Shown here piece by piece: positions 52,229 to 64,000 of a DNA stretch of 64,000 nt (position 1 is the stretch's first letter; each line of letters opens with the position of its first letter). Source of the stretch: Brevibacterium ravenspurgense (GTDB taxonomy: Bacteria; Actinomycetota; Actinomycetes; Actinomycetales; Brevibacteriaceae); NCBI RefSeq assembly GCF_001584615.1, contig NZ_LQQC01000010.1, positions 186,001 through 250,000 of the forward strand, given 5' to 3'. The position numbers and the translations under genes are program-made. The notes beneath the pieces were generated by a model that saw nothing but the letters and a program-made list of their open reading frames with translations, was not told the origin of the DNA and did no database searches.

Positions 52229-52789
52229 ATGCGCACAGCCGAAGTTTTCGACGCGAGTGAGATCTCGCGTGCGCTGACACGCATTGCCCACGAAATTCTC
52301 GAATCCAACAAGGGTGCCGAAGGGCTTCTGCTCTTGGGCATTCCCACGCGCGGTGTACCGCTGGCTCAGCGTTTGGCCCAGCGCATTTCCGCCATTGAAC
52401 CGGGTGTGAGTGCTGACAAGATCGTCGGCAGCATCGATGCGACGATGCACCGGGACGATCTCAACACGGGCAAGCTCCGTCCGGCTCTGCCCACCCAGCT
52501 GCCCGAAAGCGGCATTGACGGCCGCACTGTCGTACTCGTCGATGACGTTCTGTACTCGGGGCGTACGGTGCGGGCTGCACTCGACGCGCTGCACGACTAC
52601 GGCCGCCCGCAGGCGGTCCGCCTGGCTGTCCTCGTCGACCGCGGTCACCGCCAGCTGCCGATCCGCGCTGACTTTGTCGGCAAGAACCTGCCCACCTCCG
52701 CCGAGGAACGGGTTACGGTCTCGCTGTCCGAAACGGACGATGCGGATGACCGGGTCGTCATCACCTCCCCGGCGGGAGGTGACGAGTGA
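52229..52789 (+). CDS. pyrR: bifunctional PyrR regulator/uracil phosphoribosyltransferase
   Basis: The 186-residue PRTase-fold protein has the PRPP loop [21 protein letters not shown] at about 99-119 and the PyrR RNA-binding surface with [12 protein letters not shown] and [14 protein letters not shown]. It senses UMP/UTP versus PRPP and represses the pyr operon by binding its mRNA. A PyrR-type site lies directly upstream. Its TGA overlaps the pyrB ATG. Confidence 0.96.
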   Translation: MRTAEVFDASEISRALTRIAHEILESNKGAEGLLLLGIPTRGVPLAQRLAQRISAIEPGVSADKIVGSIDATMHRDDLNTGKLRPALPTQLPESGIDGRTVVLVDDVLYSGRTVRAALDALHDYGRPQAVRLAVLVDRGHRQLPIRADFVGKNLPTSAEERVTVSLSETDDADDRVVITSPAGGDE

Positions 52790-53769
52790 TGCAGCACCTG
52801 CTTGGCACCTCGGACCTGGCGAAGGCCGACGCGGTCGACCTGCTCGACATTGCTGAAGCCATGACCGTCTCCGGCGGTCAGGCGGTCAAGAAGCTGCCCG
52901 CGCTGCGCGGGCGCACCGTCGTCAACCTGTTCTTCGAAGACTCCACCCGCACGCGCATTTCCTTCGAGGCAGCAGCCAAGCGGCTGAGCGCGGACGTCAT
53001 CAACTTCTCGGCCAAGGGCTCGTCGGTCTCCAAGGGAGAAAGCCTGCAGGACACGGTGCAGACGCTCGGGGCCATGGGCATCGATGCAATCGTCATCCGC
53101 CACCCCGGTTCTGGCACACCGCACTTCCTGGCCGGCAGCGAATGGACTGACGCACACATCCTCAACGCCGGTGACGGCATGCACGAACATCCCACGCAGG
53201 CGCTGCTCGACGCTTTCACGCTGCGCCGCATCCTGTCGGACGAACCGGTTTCCGGTCCGGCTGAAGCGAGCTTCGGCAAGGACCTCGCAGGCATGAGGGT
53301 GGCCATCGTCGGCGATGTTCTGCACTCCCGCGTGGCGCGCTCAAATGTGCATCTGCTTGAGACGCTCGGGGCATCAGTTGTCCTCATCGCCCCGCCCACC
53401 CTGCTGCCATGGGGCGCAGAAAGCTGGCCGTGTGAAGTCCGCTATGACTTCGATGCCGCGCTCGAAGAGTTCTCCTTCGACGCCGTCATGATGCTTCGCG
53501 TGCAGCGTGAGCGCATGCACCAGGCGTTCTTCCCCGGACCGCGCGAATACACGCGCCTGTGGGGGCTCACGGAGGACCGCTACCGCCGTCTGCCCGAAAC
53601 AGCCGCGATTCTGCACCCCGGGCCCATGAACCGCGGTTTTGAAATCTGTGCGGCCGCCGCCGATTCGCCCCGCGCCGCCGTCCTCGGACAGGTGGAAAAC
53701 GGCGTCTACGTGCGCATGGCGGCCCTCTATCGCCTTCTGACCGGTCGCACTTCGGAGGACATGCAATGA
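52789..53769 (+). CDS. pyrB: aspartate carbamoyltransferase catalytic subunit
   Basis: ATG at 52789 overlaps the pyrR stop as TGATG; a GTG one codon earlier is also possible. The 326-residue enzyme carries the carbamoyl-phosphate motif [13 protein letters not shown] near 49-61, [20 protein letters not shown] and the aspartate-loop HPGPMNRG. No regulatory pyrI gene accompanies it, the usual state in actinobacteria. It condenses carbamoyl phosphate and aspartate in pyrimidine synthesis. Its last bases overlap pyrC. Confidence 0.97.
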   Translation: MQHLLGTSDLAKADAVDLLDIAEAMTVSGGQAVKKLPALRGRTVVNLFFEDSTRTRISFEAAAKRLSADVINFSAKGSSVSKGESLQDTVQTLGAMGIDAIVIRHPGSGTPHFLAGSEWTDAHILNAGDGMHEHPTQALLDAFTLRRILSDEPVSGPAEASFGKDLAGMRVAIVGDVLHSRVARSNVHLLETLGASVVLIAPPTLLPWGAESWPCEVRYDFDAALEEFSFDAVMMLRVQRERMHQAFFPGPREYTRLWGLTEDRYRRLPETAAILHPGPMNRGFEICAAAADSPRAAVLGQVENGVYVRMAALYRLLTGRTSEDMQ

Positions 53770-55070
53770 CATCCCTGCTCATCACCAACGCCCAGCTGCC
53801 CGACGGCAGCACAGGTTCGATTGCCGTTCGCGACGGCCGGATCGTCGAATCCGTCGACAGCCCCGACACCACGATCGACGCGACGGGGCTTGTGGCCCTG
53901 CCCGGTCTTGTCGACATGCACGTCCACCTGCGCGAACCCGGCAAAGAAGACGCTGAGACAGTTGCCACCGGTTCGGCCTCAGCCGCCCGCGGCGGCTTCA
54001 CCGCCGTCAACGCCATGGCCAACACACAGCCTGTGGCTGACACCGCGGGTGTCGTTGAGCAGGTGTGGCACCTGGGCCGCGAGGTGGGGCTGACCGAGGT
54101 GGCTCCGATCGGCGCGGTCACCGTCGGCCAGGAGGGCACTCAGTTGGCAGAGCTGGGCGCCATGGCCGGCAGCGCAGCACAGGTGCGCATCTTCTCCGAT
54201 GACGGCATGTGCGTGCACGATCCGCTCCTTATGCGCAGGGCTCTCGAATACGTCAAGACCTTTGACGGCATCATCGCCCAGCACGCGCAGGACCCTCGGC
54301 TGACCGAGGGAGCGCAGATGAACGAGGGCACCGTATCGGCCAAGCTCGGTCTGCCCGGCTGGCCGGCCGTTGCCGAAGAATCGATCATCGCCCGGGACAT
54401 CCTGCTGGCCGAACACGTGGGTTCGCGCCTGCACGTGTGCCACCTGTCAACAGCCGGTTCGGTTGAACTGGTGCGCTGGGCGAAATCGCGCGGCGTCCGG
54501 GTCACTGCCGAGGTCACCCCGCACCACCTCATGCTCACCGACGAACTCGTCGAATCTTTCGATCCGGTGTACAAGGTCAACCCGCCGCTGCGCACCCGCC
54601 GCGACGTCGAAGCGGTCCGCGACGGCCTGGCCGACGGCACAATCGACATTGTGGCCACCGACCACGCACCGCACCCCGCAGAACACAAGTGCTGCGAATG
54701 GTCAGCTGCGGCCATGGGCATGGTCGGCATGGAATCGGCTCTGCCGATCGTGGTTGAAGCTATGCGCGACTACGATTTCGGCTGGGCAGACATCGCACGC
54801 GTCATGAGCACCAACCCGGCATCGATTGCCGGGCACACCGAACACGGCTCATTGGAAGTCGGAACGGGTGCGAACATCATTCTGGTCGACCCGAATGCTC
54901 CCGGTGTCGTCGAACCTGACACCCACGCGACCAAGGGCCGCAACAACCCCTTCCGCGGGCTCGAGACCAACACGCGGGTCGTGCACACCATCCTGTACGG
55001 CACCCACATCGTTGAAAACGGCGACATCGTTCGCAAGCACGAACTTCGGGAGGGCTCGTGGATCGGCTGA
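53766..55070 (+). CDS. pyrC: dihydroorotase
   Basis: The 434-residue amidohydrolase has the first metal pair H52-x-H54 in [10 protein letters not shown] and the substrate Asn/Thr-containing [12 protein letters not shown]. Further metal-ligand histidines occur in [16 protein letters not shown] and ATDHAPH. It is the type I form of about 430 residues typical of Gram-positive pyr operons. It overlaps pyrB by 4 nt and the next gene by 13 nt. Confidence 0.97.
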   Translation: MTSLLITNAQLPDGSTGSIAVRDGRIVESVDSPDTTIDATGLVALPGLVDMHVHLREPGKEDAETVATGSASAARGGFTAVNAMANTQPVADTAGVVEQVWHLGREVGLTEVAPIGAVTVGQEGTQLAELGAMAGSAAQVRIFSDDGMCVHDPLLMRRALEYVKTFDGIIAQHAQDPRLTEGAQMNEGTVSAKLGLPGWPAVAEESIIARDILLAEHVGSRLHVCHLSTAGSVELVRWAKSRGVRVTAEVTPHHLMLTDELVESFDPVYKVNPPLRTRRDVEAVRDGLADGTIDIVATDHAPHPAEHKCCEWSAAAMGMVGMESALPIVVEAMRDYDFGWADIARVMSTNPASIAGHTEHGSLEVGTGANIILVDPNAPGVVEPDTHATKGRNNPFRGLETNTRVVHTILYGTHIVENGDIVRKHELREGSWIG

Positions 55071-55540
55071 TCCCGGTGCTCGTCCTCGCCGCCATCGCAG
55101 TGGGGATCCTCGTGCTCATGCGCTGGGGATGGAAAGCTCGACAGAAACGCCAGGCCGACATCCCCGCACCGCAGCCGGCCGCACCGACGGACAGCGGTTA
55201 CGACGGCTACTACATTGCGACAACGCCGGCCGGCCAGCACCTCGAGAGGATCAACGTCCACGGTCTCGGTGTGCGAACAGGCGCCGGACTCGACGTCCAA
55301 GACGACGGGGTCGTGTTCAGCCTCGACGGGCGCGACGCGTTCCGGATCCCCGCCGAAGACATCGTGGATGTTTTCTTCGGCTCCGGCATGATCGGCAAGT
55401 TCACCGAAAAAGACGGAATCATCATCATCCGCTGGAACCTCGGAGACCACGAAGTCGACACCGGCTTCCGCCCCCGAGAACACAGTGCCAAGAAGACCAT
55501 CGCCGCGGAAATCGACACACTCAAAGGTAGGAGACGATGA
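55058..55540 (+). CDS. conserved pyr-operon membrane protein with PH-like domain
   Basis: GTG at 55058 lies 13 nt inside pyrC. The 160-residue product has one N-terminal membrane helix (about 4-21), a short Pro/Ala linker and a beta-rich domain (about 55-155, [71 protein letters not shown]) resembling bacterial PH-like folds. An equivalent one-helix protein sits between pyrC and carA in mycobacteria (the Rv1382 position), so the location is ancestral. No function is known. Its stop overlaps carA by 4 nt. Confidence 0.85.
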   Translation: MDRLIPVLVLAAIAVGILVLMRWGWKARQKRQADIPAPQPAAPTDSGYDGYYIATTPAGQHLERINVHGLGVRTGAGLDVQDDGVVFSLDGRDAFRIPAEDIVDVFFGSGMIGKFTEKDGIIIIRWNLGDHEVDTGFRPREHSAKKTIAAEIDTLKGRRR

Positions 55541-56681
55541 GCCTGCGCACACAGCCCGCCCAGCTCGTTCTGGAAGACGGCACGCACTACACGGGAGCCG
55601 GTTTCGGGGCCCTGGGCACAACGGTCGGCGAGGCGGTCTTCACCACCGCTATGACCGGCTACCAGGAGACCCTGACCGACCCTTCGTACCACCGGCAGAT
55701 CGTGATTCACGCGTTCCCCCACATCGGCAACACCGGGGTCAACAGCGAAGACAGCGAATCACGCCGCTGCTGGGCAGCCGGCGTCGTCGTCCGCGACCCT
55801 TCCCGGATCACATCGAACTGGCGCGCAGAAGGTGACTACGAAGAACACCTGAAGTCCATCGGGCTGGTCGGCATCTGCGACGTCGACACTCGTGCGCTGA
55901 CCCTGCACCTGCGGGACAAGGGCGCCATGCGGATGGGCATTTTCTCCGGTGATGACGCTCAGAAGCCAGTGGATGAGCTGCTTGAGATCGTCCGCCAGGC
56001 CCTGCAGATGGAGGGCGCGGACCTCGCCTCGGAAGTCACCTGCGATGCCCCCTACACGATTCCCGCTCAAACCGAGAAGCGCTTCTCGGTTGTGGCCTAC
56101 GACCTCGGCGTGAAGAAGACAACGCTGGAGCAGCTGGCCCAGCGCGGCCTCGAAGTGACCGTGGTGCCGGCAAACACGACGGTTGAGGAACTCACCGAGC
56201 TTTCCCCCGACGGCGTGTTCTTCTCCAATGGTCCGGGCGACCCCTCTGCCATGAAGCAGCCGATCGCAGTGCTGCAGTACGTGCTGAAAGAGCGCATCCC
56301 GTTCTTCGGCATCTGCTTCGGCAACCAGCTGCTGGGCCGCGCCCTGGGCTTTGACACCTACAAACTGACCTTCGGCCACCGCGGATCGAACCAGCCGGTT
56401 CTCGACGTCGCGTCGGGCCGTGTCGAAATCACCACGCAGAATCACGGCTTCGCGGTCGATGCGCCGCTGGGTGAGCCGGTCACGGCACCGAACTCCGAGT
56501 ACGGCAGGGTGCAGGTTTCGCACATCGGCATGAACGACAAGGTTGTCGAGGGGCTCAAGTGCCTCGACATCCCCGCATTCTCGGTGCAGTTCCACCCGGA
56601 ATCAGCGGCGGGACCCCATGATTCGCGCACCCTTTTCGACACTTTCGTCCAGCTGCTGGCTGACAACGCCAAGGAGAACTG

Positions 56682-56682
<1 letters not shown>
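55537..56682 (+). CDS. carA: carbamoyl-phosphate synthase small (glutaminase) subunit
   Basis: The 381-residue subunit has the N-terminal CPSase_sm domain ([35 protein letters not shown]) and a class I glutamine amidotransferase domain. The catalytic triad is intact: C260 in [11 protein letters not shown]353 and E355 in FHPESAAG. It releases ammonia from glutamine for CarB. carB starts at the last base of its stop, giving strict coupling of the two subunits. Confidence 0.98.
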
Positions 56683-59950
<3,268 letters not shown>

Positions 59951-59954
<4 letters not shown>

Positions 59955-60787
59955 CGTTCAGGAACTGGCACGACGCCGCACAGGCAAGCCCCCTGTGCGT
60001 GGGAATTGATCCTCATCCCGAGCAGATCGCGCAGTGGGGTCTGCCGGACACCCCGGACGCGCTCGGCACTTTCGCACAGAATGTGCTGAGCGCGGCCACA
60101 GAACGGGCGAAGTTCATCAAGCCCCAGTCAGCTTTCTTTGAACGGCACGGCTCAGCCGGGATCGCGGTTCTCGAAGATCTGTTGGCGCAGGCTCGTGAAG
60201 CCGGCGTCATGTCGATCCTCGACGCCAAACGCGGCGACATCGGTTCGACTATGGCCGGCTACGCCGACGCCTACCTCAACCCTGCACGACCGCTGGCAGC
60301 TGACGCGCTGACCGTGTCGCCCTACCTGGGGGTCGGGTCACTGCGGCCGGCCATGGAGCTTGCGGCAGAACACGGCAAGGGCCTGTTTGTTCTCGCCCTG
60401 ACTTCCAATCCGGAGGGCAGGGAAGTGCAGCACGCCCGAACCCAGGAGGGTAGGGCAGTAGCCGCCGAGGTGGTCCGGCACGCTGAGGAGGTCAACGGTC
60501 AGCTCGATGTGCCGCTGATCGGCCTGGTGGTCGGTGCGACTATCGGCACTGCCGCGGCTGATCTTGGAATTGATCTGCCGAGCTTTTCGGGGCCCGTGTT
60601 GTCGCCGGGTTTCGGTTCGCAGGGAGCCGGGGTCGCCGACCTCGAGGCGGTGTTCGGGGATGCCTACAGCGACGGGAGGGTGATCGTCAATGCCTCGCGT
60701 TCCCTTTCGCGTCGCGGTCCGGACAGTGCCGACATTGCGGATGAAATAACCACGGTTATCGAAGCTTTGAGGCCAAAAGGCCGATAG
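59951..60787 (+). CDS. pyrF: orotidine-5'-phosphate decarboxylase
   Basis: The 278-residue decarboxylase belongs to the longer subfamily found in actinobacteria. It starts [24 protein letters not shown] and holds the active-site D91-x-K93-x-x-D96 in [10 protein letters not shown]; the phosphate loop is [10 protein letters not shown]. It makes UMP from OMP. pyrE and pyrD are not in the window, so the pathway is split. Its TAG coincides with a -10-like TAGACT (60785-60790) that may serve mihF. Confidence 0.97.
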
Positions 60788-60834
60788 ACTGCGAGTGTCC
60801 CGATCTATAAACGGATCTTGAGGAGGGGGACACA

Positions 60835-61146
60835 TTGGTACTGACGCCGTTGACTGAGGAGCAGCGTTCAGCTGCCCTGCGCAAGGCCTTTGACGCTCGT
60901 GTCGAACGGGCGGAAGCCAAAGCAGATCTGAAATCAGGCAAGAAGACGCTCGCCCAGGTGCTCGCGGAAGCGGGTGACAGCGAGGCGCTGCAGAAAATGA
61001 AGGTCTATGACCTCCTGCGCGCAATCCCCAAGGTGGGGGACAGACGTGCAGAGGCCATTATGGAAGAAGTCGGCATCGCCATGTCTCGTCGTATCAGAGG
61101 CTTGGGTGTACACCAGCGAGCCGCGCTATTGGAGAAATTTGAGTGA
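60835..61146 (+). CDS. mihF: mycobacterial-type integration host factor mIHF
   Basis: The 103-residue protein starts at TTG preceded by GAGGAGGGGG. It ends with [49 protein letters not shown], the helix-two-turn-helix region that defines the actinobacterial mIHF family; the N-terminal third is a long basic/acidic helix. mIHF is a nucleoid-associated, DNA-bending protein unrelated in fold to enteric IHF and is essential in mycobacteria. pyrF-mihF-gmk-rpoZ-coaBC-metK is the standard order. Confidence 0.96.
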   Translation: MVLTPLTEEQRSAALRKAFDARVERAEAKADLKSGKKTLAQVLAEAGDSEALQKMKVYDLLRAIPKVGDRRAEAIMEEVGIAMSRRIRGLGVHQRAALLEKFE

Positions 61147-61711
61147 ACCAGTTCTGACCGTGCTCACCGGCCCTTCCGCGGTCGGCAAGGGCACCGTCGT
61201 CCAGCATGCCAAGAACAGCGCTGACCGCATGTGGCTGTCGGTGTCCGCAACAACACGCGATCCTCGCCCGGGCGAAGTCGACGGAGTGCACTATCGCTTT
61301 GTGACTGACGCCGAGTTCGACGACCTCATTGATGCGGGCAAAATGCTCGAATACGCGGTCGTCCACGGTCATCACCGCTACGGAACGCCGTCGGACCCTG
61401 TCGAGCAGGCTCTGGCCGATGGCCTGGCGCCGCTTCTGGAAATCGACCTCGACGGGGCGCGCCAAGTGCGTGAGCACGCACCGAATGCGCGTTTCGTGTT
61501 CATGGCTCCACCCAGCTGGGACGAACTCGTCCGCCGACTCACCGGCCGCGGCACCGAAACGCCCGAACAGATTGCCCGTCGCCTTGAGACCGCGCGCACT
61601 GAACTGGCGGCACAGGACGAATTCGACCACGTGATCGTCAACACCGATGTTTCAGCAGCGGCTGCCGAACTAGTAGACTTGATGGGACTGTCATCAGACA
61701 CCCCTAGGTGA
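61139..61711 (+). CDS. gmk: guanylate kinase
   Basis: I chose TTG at 61139, which overlaps the mihF stop and gives 190 residues beginning [18 protein letters not shown]. No ATG or GTG precedes the P-loop (about 11-19) in a plausible position, and GGAG is 4 nt upstream. The GMP-binding [20 protein letters not shown] and lid [19 protein letters not shown] are intact. It converts GMP to GDP. Its TGA overlaps the open frame leading into rpoZ. Confidence 0.94.
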   Translation: MSEPVLTVLTGPSAVGKGTVVQHAKNSADRMWLSVSATTRDPRPGEVDGVHYRFVTDAEFDDLIDAGKMLEYAVVHGHHRYGTPSDPVEQALADGLAPLLEIDLDGARQVREHAPNARFVFMAPPSWDELVRRLTGRGTETPEQIARRLETARTELAAQDEFDHVIVNTDVSAAAAELVDLMGLSSDTPR

Positions 61712-61726
61712 ATGTGGAGAAATTTC

Positions 61727-62047
61727 TTGACTGCTAACCCCGAAGGCATCACCAACCCGCCGATCGACGATCTGCTCAATGTGACGCCGTCGAAGTACGA
61801 ACTCGTCATCGAGGCCGCACGTCGCGCCCGCCAGATCAACTCGTACTACGCACAGCTGCAGGACGGACTGCTGGAAAACGTCGGTCCGCTCGTGACTCCG
61901 GAAGCCGGCGAAAAGCCGCTGTCGATTGCCCTGCGCGAAATCAACGAAGGCAAGCTTGTCAGCCGTGAGGCCACTGCAGAAGAGCTCGCTCAGGAAGAAG
62001 CTCTCGCAGAAGAGTTCGACTTCAGCTTGGACCCCGACGCACTGTGA
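61727..62047 (+). CDS. rpoZ: RNA polymerase omega subunit
   Basis: I chose TTG at 61727 (106 aa), with GGAG 7 nt upstream and the conserved sequence [38 protein letters not shown] starting immediately after. An ATG five codons earlier would add MWRNF and has no ribosome-binding site. The acidic C-terminus (about 85-106) is typical of actinobacterial omega. It assists beta-prime folding and polymerase assembly. coaBC overlaps its stop by 4 nt. Confidence 0.94.
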   Translation: MTANPEGITNPPIDDLLNVTPSKYELVIEAARRARQINSYYAQLQDGLLENVGPLVTPEAGEKPLSIALREINEGKLVSREATAEELAQEEALAEEFDFSLDPDAL

Positions 62048-63285
62048 ACATCGTTCTCGGCGTCACCGGGGGCATTGCCGCGTACAAAGCGGCTCACGTA
62101 GTCAGACTTCTGAAAGAAGCGGGACACAGCGTCCGCGTTGTTCCCACCGAAAGCGCTCTGCGCTTTGTCGGCGCACCCACGTGGGAAGCGCTTTCTGGTC
62201 AGCCGGTGCAGACGGACGTCTTCACTCGCGTCGAAGAGGTCGAACACGTTCTCATCGGCCAGCAGGCCGACCTCGTGCTGATCGCCCCGGCAACGGCGGA
62301 CAGCCTGGCGCGCATTCGCGCTGGCATGGCCGATGATCTTCTGACTGCCACGGTGCTCACCACGACGGCGCCTGTCGTGGTTGCTCCCGCCATGCACACC
62401 GAGATGTGGTTCAACCCGGCCACCGTCGACAACGTCGCGGTTCTGCGGGCACGTGGTGTGCACGTCCTCGAACCCGCATCGGGTCGTCTGACCGGTGCTG
62501 ATTCCGGGCCGGGACGTCTGCCCGAACCGCAGGACATCGTGGACTTCGCTCTGTCGGTTCTCCGTGAGGCATCGCCTCGTACAGACAGGTCTGACAGTGG
62601 ACTGCTTGCCGGCCGCCGGGTGTTCATCAGCGCCGGCGGCACGCGCGAACCGCTTGATCCGGTTCGCTTCCTCGGCAACCGCTCATCGGGTAAACAGGGT
62701 GCGGCTCTTGCTGCGGCCGCTCACCGTTTTGGAGCCGAGGTTGTTCTGGCTGCGGCGAATGTCGATTCTGCGATTCTTGAGACCCTGCCGTCGGGCATTG
62801 ACATTCGCGAAGTCGAAACCACCGCCCAGTTGGAAAGCGTGTGCCGTGAACAGGCAGCAGAAGCTGACATCGTCATCATGGCTGCCGCTGTTTCTGACTA
62901 CCGTCCAGCTCAGGCAGCCGGCCACAAAATGAAGAAGGACGGCGACGCCGGACTGACAATCGAGCTTGTGCAGAATCCCGACATCCTCGCCGGTCTTGTT
63001 GCCGACCGCCGTGAGGGCCAGACGATCGTCGGATTCGCCGCTGAAACGGGAAGTCCCGAGACCCCGGCGGACGAACTGGCCAGGCAGAAGATCGTGCGCA
63101 AGGGCTGCGACATCCTCGTATTCAACGACGTGTCCGACGGCAAGACCTTCGGCCACGACACCACGCACGTCGAAGTGCTCGCCCTGACGGGTACGGGCGT
63201 TGTGGGACTCGGCGTATTCACCGGAGAAAAAGCCGATGTGTCGGTTTCTGTCATGGAAACGATCGCGAAACACGCGGTCGAATAG
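62044..63285 (+). CDS. coaBC: phosphopantothenoylcysteine decarboxylase/synthase CoaBC
   Basis: The 413-residue fusion has an N-terminal flavin-dependent CoaC decarboxylase (about 1-180, [49 protein letters not shown]). A C-terminal CoaB synthetase (about 195-410) carries [30 protein letters not shown] and [20 protein letters not shown]. Together they turn 4'-phosphopantothenate into 4'-phosphopantetheine. GTG start, coupled to rpoZ. Confidence 0.97.
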   Translation: MNIVLGVTGGIAAYKAAHVVRLLKEAGHSVRVVPTESALRFVGAPTWEALSGQPVQTDVFTRVEEVEHVLIGQQADLVLIAPATADSLARIRAGMADDLLTATVLTTTAPVVVAPAMHTEMWFNPATVDNVAVLRARGVHVLEPASGRLTGADSGPGRLPEPQDIVDFALSVLREASPRTDRSDSGLLAGRRVFISAGGTREPLDPVRFLGNRSSGKQGAALAAAAHRFGAEVVLAAANVDSAILETLPSGIDIREVETTAQLESVCREQAAEADIVIMAAAVSDYRPAQAAGHKMKKDGDAGLTIELVQNPDILAGLVADRREGQTIVGFAAETGSPETPADELARQKIVRKGCDILVFNDVSDGKTFGHDTTHVEVLALTGTGVVGLGVFTGEKADVSVSVMETIAKHAVE

Positions 63286-63294
63286 GATTGAAGC

Positions 63295-64000
63295 GTGTCT
63301 GAACTTCGTCAATTCACCTCTGAATCCGTAACCGAGGGCCACCCGGACAAGATCTGCGACCAGATCAGCGATGCCGTGCTTGACGCCCTCCTCGAACAGG
63401 ACCGTCGCGCCCGCGTTGCTGTCGAAACGATGGTCACGACCGGTCTTGTGCACGTCGCCGGCGAGGTAACGACCTCCGGCTATGCCGACATCGCACAGCT
63501 GGTGCGCGATGTCATCACCGACATCGGCTACGACTCTTCGTCCAAGGGCTTCGACGGCCACACCTGCGGCGTTTCGCTGTCGATCGGCGCTCAGTCGAAC
63601 GACATCTCCGAGGGCGTGACCCGTTCGCTGGAGGCCCGCTCCGGTACGACCGATCTTTACAGCTCCCTGGGTGCTGGCGATCAGGGTCTCATGTTCGGGT
63701 ATGCGGACAATTCGACTGCGACCCTCATGCCCACGCCGATCTACTGGTCGCACAGGCTGACTGAAAGGCTCACCGCAGTTCGCAAGTCCGGCACCCTGCC
63801 GTACCTGCGCCCTGACGGTAAGTCGCAGGTGACGGTGGGCTATGACGGCGACAAGGCTGTGACGGTTGAAGCTGTTGTTCTTTCCACGCAGCACGACGAG
63901 ACCGTGACCCACGCTGAGCTCGCCCAAGACATCCGCGCCCACGTGGTCGACCCGGTGTTGGAAGAGTCCGGGCTTGACACCTCGCGAACCAACTACTTCA
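63295..64000 (+). CDS. metK: S-adenosylmethionine synthetase, 3' end beyond window
   Basis: The frame from GTG 63295 stays open to the edge (235 complete codons). It begins [35 protein letters not shown], the MAT N-terminal signature, and contains [28 protein letters not shown] (the ATP-binding hexapeptide region) and [12 protein letters not shown] linker residues. It makes SAM from methionine and ATP. The ribosome-binding site is poor, and TAGGAT (63283-63288) ends 6 nt before the GTG, so a leaderless start is possible in addition to read-through from coaBC. Full length would be about 390-400 residues. Confidence 0.95.
   Translation, partial: MSELRQFTSESVTEGHPDKICDQISDAVLDALLEQDRRARVAVETMVTTGLVHVAGEVTTSGYADIAQLVRDVITDIGYDSSSKGFDGHTCGVSLSIGAQSNDISEGVTRSLEARSGTTDLYSSLGAGDQGLMFGYADNSTATLMPTPIYWSHRLTERLTAVRKSGTLPYLRPDGKSQVTVGYDGDKAVTVEAVVLSTQHDETVTHAELAQDIRAHVVDPVLEESGLDTSRTNYF

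Overview
The window is ordinary chromosome from a moderately high-GC actinobacterium (Actinomycetota). Evidence for this: the order hrcA-dnaJ-rsmE-phoH-ybeY-corC-era, the run thrS-HIT-pgsA-NUDIX-yebC-ruvCAB-yajC-secDF-rel, a mycobacterial-type integration host factor (mihF) between pyrF and gmk, a PH-like membrane gene between pyrC and carA, and frequent GTG/TTG starts. Micrococcales or Actinomycetales fit best, but the sequence alone does not settle the family. I see no prophage, insertion sequence, CRISPR array or replication origin.

Layout. Positions 1-11,000 are the accessory part. They hold a cut-off AAA/DUF4143-type ATPase with four exact-period 23-bp repeats upstream, a 2-oxoglutarate/Fe(II)-type oxygenase, a small unknown protein, a 1267-residue wall-anchored protein (phosphodiester glycosidase plus metallophosphoesterase), a GNAT acetyltransferase, an 857-residue coiled-coil/CAP surface protein of the SEC10/PrgA type, and a DUF3097 protein. 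Positions 11,100-19,000 run from a CIRCE-controlled hrcA-dnaJ unit into RNA maturation and GTPase genes and end with zapE. A four-tRNA cluster (Gly, Cys, Val-CAC, Val-GAC) with its own promoter and terminator follows. A DUF4190-like membrane protein precedes thrS.

Positions 21,000-34,000 carry thrS, HIT, a PI-phosphate-synthase-like pgsA, NUDIX, yebC, ruvC, ruvAB (with a LexA-type box), yajC-secD-secF and the stringent-response gene rel. Two reverse-strand genes (AbiEi-like, DUF349) separate these from a metallo-beta-lactamase-fold hydrolase, hisS, aspS, rarA, rpsD, alaS, ruvX, mltG and aroE. Then come a prepilin-peptidase-like gene, aroC-aroK-aroB, efp and nusB, and a tightly overlapping pyrimidine operon pyrR-pyrB-pyrC-(membrane protein)-carA-carB-pyrF under a PyrR-type mRNA site. 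The window ends in mihF-gmk-rpoZ-coaBC and a truncated metK.

Most genes overlap by 1-14 nt, so translational coupling is the rule. Regulation readable from the sequence includes CIRCE, a PyrR-binding leader, a LexA box, several intrinsic terminators, three probable leaderless promoters, one promoter sitting in the loop of a terminator hairpin, and a terminator-like hairpin inside the first codons of rarA. The least ordinary items are the 23-bp repeat array, the two-enzyme wall protein, and the coiled-coil stalk with symmetric cysteines.
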